A stretch of DNA of 64,000 nt from Phragmites australis. Lineage: Eukaryota > Streptophyta > Magnoliopsida > Poales > Poaceae. The position numbers and the translations under genes were made by a program. Shown piece by piece: positions 23,481 to 32,432 of the stretch; within the stretch, counting starts at the first letter, position 1, and every line of letters begins with the position of its first letter. Where the stretch lies: assembly GCF_958298935.1 (NCBI RefSeq), contig NC_084923.1:29666501-29730500 (forward strand), given 5' to 3'. The notes beneath the pieces are model-generated. The model ran no database searches. It saw only the letters and a list, made by a program, of their open reading frames with translations, and was not told the DNA's origin.

Positions 23481-24415
23481 TGTCACGGCCCAGAGTTTCT
23501 AAACACGTAATTAAGTGCTAATGAGCATCATTAGCATCATTTGTTTTTGTTTTGAGCAGTATAGACATGCAATGTGGATTAAACCGAATTTGGTTAAACC
23601 AGGTTTAACAGATGCGTTGTAAAGCATCTCCCAAAACTTCCATGGAACATAGGGCTGGTGACAATTTTAGAAATTAGTAGATGCCAGGAGGAGAATATAA
23701 ATGAATTTTCCCAAATTTTTAGGAAATGTTTAGAAGGCATAACAATTGTCACAAGTTGGAAAAGATAGCATCTTTGAACAATTTTTATTCAAAATTGGCT
23801 CAAGCATTCTGGATCAAACTAGTTCAAATGTGTTCCTTATGAATTTTAGTTTCAAACAAAATTTGTTTTACCAATTTTGGACATTGGGAAGGCATTCAAA
23901 TGGATGGCTAAAGTGGTGGGGATATTTTGCCGGCCGGTTACTGTTCACGGCCCCACCTGTCATCCCCCTCGCACACACAGCTCTCTGCTCCCCCTTCTCC
24001 CGCTCTCACAGAGCAAGCGGCGGCCACCCTTTTTGACTTCGGTGGCCAGGCCACGTCGCCGGAAACCAGGACACGGTGCCGTGTCCTTATCCTCCCCTCC
24101 CTGCCTCTGCTTTCCCTCTCTCTTTCCCCTCTCGCGCGGCACCAGCGAGCACAGAGAGCAGCGCAGCGCTGAGCAAAGCAGAGCCACAGCCGCCGGCCAA
24201 AAACGCGCGCCACCGGCGTGTTCTGCCGAGCCTGAGCAGGGTGGAGCACTGAGGGAGGTCGCCAAGGCCCTCCTCTGCTGTTTCCTCTCCTTCCCCTGTC
24301 ATTTCCCGCACGGATTGGAGCCGTCCGCGCTTTCTTCCCCAACGGCGGCAACCGAGCTCCGCCGTCCTCCGTCGACCCGCCGCGTCCTCGCTTCTCCGGC
24401 CCAACCCGCTGCACG

Positions 24416-24421
24416 GTGAGC
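24416..24421 (+). promoter_or_regulatory. Predicted 5' splice site at the end of the LTR GC-rich block
   Basis: GCACG|GTGAGC at 24411-24421 marks the change from GC-rich to AT-rich sequence, as at an exon-intron border. The 3' LTR has the same site at 33366, and LTR A has CACGGTGAGC on its own sense strand near 6168. Confidence 0.45.
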
Positions 24422-25377
24422 TTCCCCATGCTCCTGTATACCTTATGCGCGCGCTGTTTTCCCTCTGTCCTGTCGCCGGCGCGTGCGTCCGCGACGACCG
24501 GCTGCCGCCGCGCCACAGCTCTCGCCGCTGGCCATGCCACCGTCGAGCTCCTCGGCGTTGGGCCGCGCCATTTGGTCCACGCGCCCTCGTAGAAGCTATA
24601 GCCGCCCTCGTCCGAGTCTACTGCGCCACGGTTTCGCCGCCGCTTGCCGTGCTCCGGCCATCGCCAGCGTCAACGTGTGCCCCCACTGAGTCCATGTGCC
24701 TCCCCACTGAGTCCATGTGCCTCCCGAGCCGCCGGCCGTCTCAGCGCCTTTGGCGCCTGGCTGTTTTGACCCGGGGTCAAACAGCCGGCCCCACTGGTCA
24801 GTGGCTTGGGCTAGATCGGTGCCGGTAGAAAAAGGCGTGAGCCCATTTTAATATTCGAGAAAATCGGAAATTGCGAAATGAATATCTGTTGAGTTGATAA
24901 ATCGACTGAAATCTTGAAAAATGCATAGGAATTTATGTATAGCTCCAAAATTCATGAAACAAATTTTGTTGGCTTTATTATGACATGATCTATCCATTAA
25001 AAATACCAGTGGCCATGAAATATGTTCTGTGAATTATTGAATTAATCAAATATGTCTAGACTTTGATAATTCATAGTTAAAGTTTGGTATTTCCAAAATT
25101 GATGAATCCAATTTTTTTATTCTTGTTTTAATACCCCCTGTTCAGAAAAAATAATCACCCACATGTTAGATGTTGCTACAATTCTATATAGGGTTAAGCT
25201 TAATTAGTCCTAGAAGTGTTCAAACGTTTAACAGTAATCTCGTTTAAGAAGAATCTTCGATGCTTTAGAACTCGTGCCCTGACGATTTGCACTGTTATCG
25301 CATTCTATGGAGCATCCTTCATTTCATAACATTCATATTCGTTACATTGCACGCGTTATTCTTTTAGGGAACTTCGA

Positions 25378-25460
25378 CCCGGCGAACGAGGCTGTCCCCG
25401 GAGGTTCCCGCAGTGGTGATCGTGACTCGGGTAGTGTCGGGCAGCAGTCAGGGCAGCAAG
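25378..25460 (+). other. Predicted LTR-internal exon of element P
   Basis: Preceded by the acceptor TTATTCTTTTAG (ends 25377) and ended by CAGCAAG|GCAAGC (25461), a GC-type donor. It is open in the frame GNFDPANEAVPGG...GQQSGQQ. If joined to a site at about 26630 (TTGCTTTCAG|GTTCACAGG) the frame continues through GEEEAVFGYFVPAD to a TAG. No start codon was found in the matching frame of the upstream GC-rich block. Confidence 0.4.
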
Positions 25461-27002
25461 GCAAGCATCGTTCATATTGCACCGTGTCTACTTGAAAATT
25501 TAATATGTTATCTACGCTTATGTATACATTGCATGTGTCGGGTACCGAGTTGGGTAGAACCTATGCCGATGCATTATCCCATTTCGGTCACGTGTCATGT
25601 GTTGTTCCTAGGAGCCTAGTGGTGTCGTCGAGGTCTAACTATAGTTCGCTATGCTTAGTGGTACTTAGGCTTTCCGGTAGAAGTCGACGACGGCGTCCAC
25701 CGTTGTCGCGAGCCTAGGGCTTATTACTTGTTCACACTTGTGGTTGTGTTAAGGATGAGTCGATTTGGTGAGTGGTGAGTTAAGACGAGGTGTGGGCGGT
25801 GTTAGGGGTGTCATCTGCTCACGATGAGTCCTCAGGCAGTTCGGGGAGGGAACCCGGACACCGTAGATCGCTTGCACCAGTTAAGCACCGACCGTCGGTG
25901 TAGTCAGCTTTAGCACTTACCTTACTCACCACATGCTGATATAATGGTAGGTGAGCTGATTACCTTCGCAGACGTGGTCATGTGGGCCTCGTCATAGACG
26001 GTGTGAGTCCGGTTTGAGTCCGGGCTTTTAGCGGTATTAGTTTGCTCGGGGAGTAGTTCTAATATCGCCGCATCGAGCTATGGTTGATCCACATGGTTGG
26101 GCCTGGTTGGGAAAGGTTGTCACGGGTACCCCCTTGTGTGCATCTTAGCGGGTGGCACAAGCCGTATGGTCCCTGTGTCGTGTGGGTCCAGGAGTATCCC
26201 ACTGCAGGGTGTATAATCAGTTCGAACTGCCGCGCTCTCGGTCATGAGCATCGCTATCGCTTATCTCCATTGAGCGACCATGTTTTGGTCGTAGAGTTTC
26301 GATGTGGGTTGTGGCATGGTTGGTTTGAGTGGTTTGGTCGGTATGTGGTCGGTGGTTTGGTGGTAATGGTTTACTTTTATACACTTGTTGTTTACATATC
26401 TGTTGTGGTCAGTTGGTTGGCAGAGTTTGAGTCGGTGGTGATTAAGTCAGTTGCTTACACCTAGAGTCTAGGTTTCTTACCGCTTAATGAACTTAAACAT
26501 GTCTTAATCCTTGCTACAACTTTAAATGCATGATCCTCGGAGTCGAGAATATATATACTCATACTATGTAAGACTTGCTAGTACCTTCATACTAAGGGGT
26601 GCTGCCCTTAAGTTGCTTTCAGGTTCACAGGTTGGCGAGGAAGAGGCAGTGTTCGGCTACTTTGTGCCTGCCGATCAGGGTGGTGGGTAGGAGTAGCACC
26701 TTCTACTCCGAACTCCGGCGCTTTTGGTATGGAGTCTAAGGGCATCTGGCTCCATACTCTTTTGTTGTATAGGTTTATCTTCCGCTGCGTAGTTGTTGTT
26801 GTTCCTCTTTTGTTGTAAATTGTGGAAGCAGTTACATGTTTAAGTATTGTAATACAGCTTAATTACTTGCTCTCTGTTAAACTTTGTTGTGATATTTGAG
26901 TCGGAAGGCATGTGTTCCGATCCTGGGCATAAAACACGTGCCGGGACTACCGGAATGGTATTCTGGTTAATCGTCGAGGTTGTGATTGGGAATAATGTAT
27001 TC

Positions 27003-27014
27003 TGGTACCAGAGC
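27003..27014 (+). promoter_or_regulatory. Primer-binding site of element P
   Basis: TGGTACCAGAGC differs at one base from the initiator-Met-tRNA complement TGGTATCAGAGC. The spacing from the LTR end (about 16 nt) is larger than usual, so the LTR end may be misplaced. Confidence 0.75.
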
Positions 27015-27263
27015 TTGGTTTAATTTAGTAGCCTAAACCTAATTAGTGCGTTGTTTAGTAAGTCGACAACTCCACCTAAACAACCCACAATTTATGTTTA
27101 TGCCTCTTCATGTTTAATATGTATTAAACTACTATCGTTTATGCCCCTAAGTTAAAATGCGTATTATGAGTGACGTTTATATGTCTTATACCACATTGTT
27201 TCGCTTTCAACCCTGCATTGATTCATGTTGAGCATTGCATCTTCGGCTTTGCATCGTCGGAAG

Positions 27264-27773
27264 GTAAGGTACGACGCTCGGTGGCGGTTAATCACCGAGG
27301 GCTCAGCCGGATGCGAGGCAGGGGCCCGGCGTGTCTCGTACGGCGATCCGTACGGGAAGTGAATACGCTAGCGATAGCGTATGAACATCCACCATGTGAT
27401 GGGAGACATGGTCATCTACTCATGTGGTGTTTACGTGAGATGTCCCGTAGGGTCTACGGGAAGTGAATACGTCGTTGTCGACGTATGGATTGTCGCTTGT
27501 ACGGCATGTGGTACAAGGGCCGTTCACGCTCTTACCCTTTCTAGCGCGAAGGGTACATTCTGGATGTTATATACTGCCTGTGATTTTGATGCTTGCAGGT
27601 GCGGTTCTTATTTTGAGAAAGAGGCGGTAGCTAGGTTCGAGCATGCATCATTTCATGGCATTCATGCATGCATTCATACTTGTTCATGTATTACGGGATT
27701 CTAACAGTATATCCGGCGAATGCATTGTGCTAAGTCGGAATTTGACGTTTCCCCCTTTTGTTTTACAATTCAG
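27264..27773 (+). other. Predicted leader intron ending 1 nt before the gag ATG
   Basis: A strong donor, GGAAG|GTAAGGT (27264), and a strong acceptor with a long pyrimidine tract, TTTTGTTTTACAATTCAG|A (27773), bound 510 bases. The gag ATG follows at 27775. The interval contains the hairpin array. Splicing is predicted from the sites only. Confidence 0.5.
27277..27555 (+). other. Array of about nine consecutive perfect or near-perfect hairpins
   Basis: Stems (5' arm / 3' arm): 27277-27283/27293-27299 (CTCGGTG); 27337-27343/27348-27354 (CGTACGG); 27363-27370/27375-27382 (ATACGCTA, loop GCGA); 27391-27397/27406-27412 (ACCATGT); 27419-27425/27433-27439 (CTCATGT, one G-U pair); 27444-27450/27454-27460 (CCCGTAG); 27467-27474/27479-27486 (ATACGTCG); 27496-27502/27511-27517 (CTTGTAC); 27533-27539/27549-27555 (TACCCTT). 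The order of two units repeats with the same spacers (GGGAAGTGAATACG) but different, still paired, stems. A weaker stem GCCGG/CCGGC lies at 27306-27330. Confidence 0.85.
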
Positions 27774-27774
27774 A

Positions 27775-30700
27775 ATGGTTGTCACTCGGCGTGGTGGGGA
27801 GGTTCTGGAGGGTTTCGGTCAGAACAACCCTCCTCCACCGCCAACCATGGCGAATGTGCTCATGCAAATCGAGCAGAACCGCCAAGCGAATCACGCTCTC
27901 CTCTAGACGAACCAAGCACTCCTGGAGGCTCTCGTGCGCAACGCGGCTCCTCATGGAGGAGGTGGGGCTGTGCACCTAGATGACTTCTCGAACTTTTTGC
28001 GGACTCAGCCGCCGGTCTTCTCGCGAGCTGAGGATCCTCTGGATGCTGATCACTGGCTCCAGACGATCGAGCAGAAGCTCGCCCTTCTTCGCTGTAAGGA
28101 TCACGAGAAGGCGCTCTTCGCCGCCCATCAGCTTCAGGGCCCGGCGGGTGCGTGATGGTCCGGCTTTCTAGCCATGCACCCCGCCGATCACCGCGTGTCA
28201 TGGGCGGAGTTTCGTGAGGCCTTCCGCTCGTTTCACATACCGAGTGGCCTCATGGAGGCCAAGAGGCGGGAGTTTGAGGACCTCAAGCAAGGAGGTCGGG
28301 CGGTGATGGAGTACGTGCAGGTGTTTAACCACCTTGCACAATACGCTATCGAGGAGGTCAGCACAGATGCGTGCAAGCAGCGCCGCTTCGTGAATGGCCT
28401 GAACTCGAAGATGCAGGATCGGTTGTCTGCGCATAAGTTTGCCGACTTCAACGAGTTGGTGAGCACGTCGATCACGGTGGAGCTCAAGTATAAGAGCCAC
28501 CAAGAGGAGAAGAGATGGAAGAGGGTTTCCTCATCTTCCGTGGGTGGGAGCTCACAGCGCGCCCGCACTGAGAGTCAGCCTCCACAGTCTCAGGTGCCAT
28601 CGGGTGGCTACCCACGACCGATGTGGTTTGTACCACGTCCTGCGTTCTCCGCTCCACAGGGGCAGGCTGCACGACCAGCCGGCTCCCAAGTGAGCGTGAC
28701 CGGTGGCTCAGGCGGTCCGTGCTTCAACTGCGGCCGCATCGGCCATTTCTCGAGGGAGTGCCCGTATCCGAGGCCAGGAGCCGCGGTGAGTGCCCCGCGA
28801 CCACCGCTGGCTCAGTCAGCACCGCAGTCTTTGCAGGCGACTCACGTTCCCAAGCGTGGTCGAGCTCGCCACACTACCGCCGATGAGGTTCAGGAGGGTG
28901 ACACCGTCCTGATGGGTACGTTGGATATGAGTTTCAACTCTGACATCTTTTCTGCAGTGGTTCTGTTTGATTCAGGAGCCTCTCACTCCTTTATATCTTC
29001 GGATTATGTTTGGAAGAGTGGGTTGAGAGTCAGTGCTACCCACACGCTGTATCTTATAGACGCCCCGGGGGCCAAAGTTCTAATCAACCAGTGTGTGAAT
29101 AAAGCGGCGATAGTGGTCAACGAAGTGCCCTTCTTTGTCAATCTGTTAGTGATGAACTCGAAGGGAATTGATGTTATTCTGGGAATGAATTGGCTCTCGA
29201 AGAACAAGGCTGTGCTGGACTGTGCTCGGCGGACCGTCACCCTCAATGGTCTGTTAGGTACTCGAGTCCAGTTGAAGCTAGAGGGTGTCAAATCCTGCCT
29301 GTTCGCCATAAAGGTTGTCCCCACCAGGATTTTAAAGACCATTCCTGTGCTGTGGGAATTTCCGGATGTCTTTCCGGATGAGTTGCCTGGAATGCCGCCT
29401 GGCAGGGCAGTGGAGTTCTCTATTGATCTCGTGCCCGGTGCGGCCCCGATTTCGAAGAAGATGTACAAGATGTCGCCAGTTGAGCTAGTTGAGCTGAAGA
29501 AGCAGATTCAGGAGCTGCTGGTGAAGGGTTTCATTCGTCCGAGTTCCTCACCTTGGGGATGCTCGGCTCTATTTGTGAAGAAGAAAGATGACACTCTCCG
29601 GATGTGTGTTGATTACCGTCCGCTGAATGCAGTCACGGTGAAGAATGTGTATCCGCTTCCTAGAATTGACATCTTGTTTGATCAGTTGACTGGAGCCCGA
29701 GTCTTCTCAAAGATTGACTTGAGGCTGGGCTATCACCAGATCAAGGTCCGGCCAGAGGATATTCCAAAGACAGCGTTCTCTACTCGATACGGCTTGTATG
29801 AGTTCACCGTTATGTCGTTTGGCTTGACTAATGCGCCGGCTTTCTTTATGTACCTCATGAACTCGATATTCATGGAGGAGTTGGACAAGTTTGTCGTGGT
29901 TTTCATCGATGACATTCTGATATACTCCAAGACTGAACAAGAACACATTGGGCACCTCCGTATTGTTCTGGGCAGACTCCGAGAGCATCAGCTGTACGCT
30001 AAGTTCAGCAAGTGTGAGTTCTGGCTCAGGGAGGTGGCCTTTCTAGGACATGTTCTATCAGAGAACGGGGTGGCAGTTGACCCGAGCAAGGTGCAGGATG
30101 TGCTCGACTGGGTTCAGCCCCAGAATGTCAGTGAGATCCGGAGTTTTCTTGGACTTGCGGGCTATTACCGCCAGTTCATCGAGAACTTCTCCAAGGTTAC
30201 AAAGCCGATGACTGAGTTGTTGAAGCAAGGCAGCGTGTTTGAGTGGTCAGATGCCTGTGAGTCTACTTTCCAGACATTGAAGAAGCTGCTCACGACCGCT
30301 CCAGTGCTTGCTTAGCCTGATGTGACTAGAGGGTTTGATGTGTATTGCGACGTGTCCGGCATCGGTCTCGGCTATGTTTTGATGCAGGAGCACCGAGTCA
30401 TTGCATATGCATCCCGACAGTTGAAGCGTCACGAGGAGAATTATCCGACATATGATCTTGAACTTGCAGCTGTCGTGCACGCTCTGAAGATGTGGAGCCA
30501 CTACTTGATGGGCAACTTGTGCCGTATCTACACGGATCACAAGAGCCTGAAGTACATTTTCACGCAGGCGGATTTGAACATGAGGCAGCGCAGATGACTT
30601 GAGTTGATCAAAGACTACGAGCTGGAGGTTCACTACCATCCTGGCAAGGCGAATGTGGTCGCCGATGCTTTGAGTTGAAAGGCTCATTGTCACTGTCTTG

Positions 30701-32234
30701 TAGCTCGCCGATGGATTTCACGTTGTGTGATGATTTTCGGCGTCTTGGGCTTGATATGGTGCTGGACGGTTTTATTGCAAATCTCGAAATCAAGTCCACG
30801 CTCATTGATGAGATTAAGGCTGCTCAGAGGGATGATAAGGGTATGGTCCGAATTAGAGAGAAGAGGAAGATCGGGCAGGCCTTGTGCTTTACTGAGGATG
30901 ATCAGGGCATTATCTGGTTTGGGAACCGTCTAGTGGTTCCGAGGGTCGAGGCGCTGAGGAAGAAGATCCTTGATGAGGCTCACGATTCGTTGCTATCCAT
31001 TCACCTAGGCAGTACGAAGATGTATCAGGATTTGAAACCCCGTTTCTGGTGGATTCGCATGAAGCGGGAGATTGCTAGGTATGTGTCTGAGTGCGACGTC
31101 TGCCGAAGGGTGAAGGCTGAACACATCAAGCCTGCCGGCACACTCCAGCCTTTGCCCATTCCATCTTGGAAGTGGGAGGAAGTTGGGATGGATTTTATTA
31201 CCGGCTTACCGAAGACTTCGAGTGGGTATGACTCTATTTGGGTCATCGTGGACCGGTTGACAAAGTCCGCACACTTCCTTCCTATCAGCACCACTTATTC
31301 TGCTAAGCAGTATGCGGAACTGTACCTCACTAGAATTGTTTGCCTCCATGGGGTGCCGAAGAAGATCATTTCTGATCGGGGTACACAGTTTACTTCTCAT
31401 TTCTGGAGAAATTTCCAGGAGGCTATGGAGACCGAGTTGCTCCACAACATAGCGTATCACCCACAGACGGATGGTCAGACGGAGAGGGTAAATCAGATTC
31501 TCGAAGATATGCTCCGTGCTTGTGTGCTCACTTATGGGAAGAAGTGGGACATATGCCTGCCGTTCGCGGAATTTTCGTATAACAACAGTTTCCAGGCTAG
31601 TATAGAGATGGCGCCATTTGAGGCCCTTTATGGTCGGAGGTGCCGTACGCCGCTGAATTGGTCCGAATCCGGTGAGCGGGCTTTTCTGGGTCCGGATTTG
31701 GTCAAGGAAGCAGAAGACCATGTCCAGAATATCCGCAAGAGTATTCTCGCGGCCCAGTCTAGGCAGAAGAGCTATGCAGATCGACGTCGCCGAGAGCTCA
31801 CATTTGAGGTAGGGGATCACGTGTACCTGAAGGTCTCACCTCTCAAAGGCGTTCGTCGATTCCAAGTCCGAGGCAAACTGACGCCTCGGTATGTTGGACC
31901 ATTTCAGATTCTAGCTCGGCGTGGAGAGGTTGCATATCAATTGGAGTTGCCGCCGTCCCTCTCCGCGGTACATAATGTGTTTCATGTCTCATAACTCAAG
32001 AAGTGTCTACGAGTCCCGACCGATGTCGTTGATGTTGCGCCCGAAGAATTGCAACCTGACTTGACATATTGTGAGAAGCCGATGCGAGTCTTGGATGAAG
32101 CCGAGCGCAAGACATGGCGGAGTTCAATCAAATTCTTGAAGATTCAGTGGAGTAACCACTCCGAGTCCGAAGCGACTTGGGAGCGGGAAGATCAGCTTTG
32201 TTCTGAGTATCCTGAGTTCTTTGAGAATTTGTAA
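27775..32234 (+). pseudogene. Element P gag-pol polyprotein (six stops, one frameshift)
   Basis: One long frame starts at the ATG at 27775. Order: Gag capsid core ([36 protein letters not shown]); CCHC knuckle [14 protein letters not shown] (28720-28761); aspartic protease [10 protein letters not shown] (28969); RT with [10 protein letters not shown] (about 29902-29913); RNase H (30316-30700: [33 protein letters not shown]); integrase with an HHCC zinc finger (from 30982) and catalytic D (31191), D (31374), E (31492); and a chromodomain-like C-terminus (about 32079-32234). In-frame stops: 27904 TAG, 28153 TGA, 30313 TAG, 30595 TGA, 30676 TGA, 31992 TAA. A 1-base deletion lies near 30708. All active-site residues listed are still encoded. 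Otherwise it has the usual length and order of a Tekay/Del chromovirus, which inserts via its chromodomain into heterochromatin. Not functional as it stands. Confidence 0.93.
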
Positions 32235-32419
32235 TACCAATGTAATATAGCGTATTTGGAATCTCTCGCATGTATGTGTTCATCTCTATGATTGAATAAA
32301 AATCTGCGTGGGATTCCATCTCTTGTGTCATGATGTCGGCTCACAACCTACTAAGTCATCACAGCGTGCTCATTGTCCCCTCTCCGGCTCGTACCGAATC
32401 TCGGGACGAGATTCTTTTT

Positions 32420-32430
32420 AGGGGGGGAGG
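32420..32430 (+). promoter_or_regulatory. Polypurine tract of element P
   Basis: AGGGGGGGAGG, 2 bases before the 3' LTR start at 32433. It primes plus-strand synthesis. Confidence 0.9.
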
Positions 32431-32432
32431 TT

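Larger units (their letters stand above)
23481..26986 (+). mobile_element. 5' LTR of element P
   Basis: Starts TGTCACGGCCCAG. The end is placed by the GGTTGTGATT near 26986, a decayed form of the usual GGTGTGACA, shortly before the PBS. It contains a GC-rich block, donor-like and acceptor-like sites, and a conserved box at about 26178-26255. The GC-rich frames inside it, on both strands, are not credible genes. Confidence 0.75.

Noticed and set aside
23877..24828. Frames of 100-200 codons in the GC-rich LTR block, repeated at 32829-33895
   Set aside because: The repetition only reflects the LTR pair. Indels between the two LTRs are not multiples of three and the frames have no known motif.
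27277..27555. CRISPR-like or satellite interpretation of the hairpin array
   Set aside because: There is no constant repeat. Stems vary while pairing is kept, which is the opposite of a CRISPR repeat.
29004..29988. Antisense frames over the protease and RT of element P
   Set aside because: Mirror frames of a well-supported sense gene.
31206..31820. 204-codon antisense frame over the integrase
   Set aside because: Shadow of the integrase coding sequence with no independent motif.
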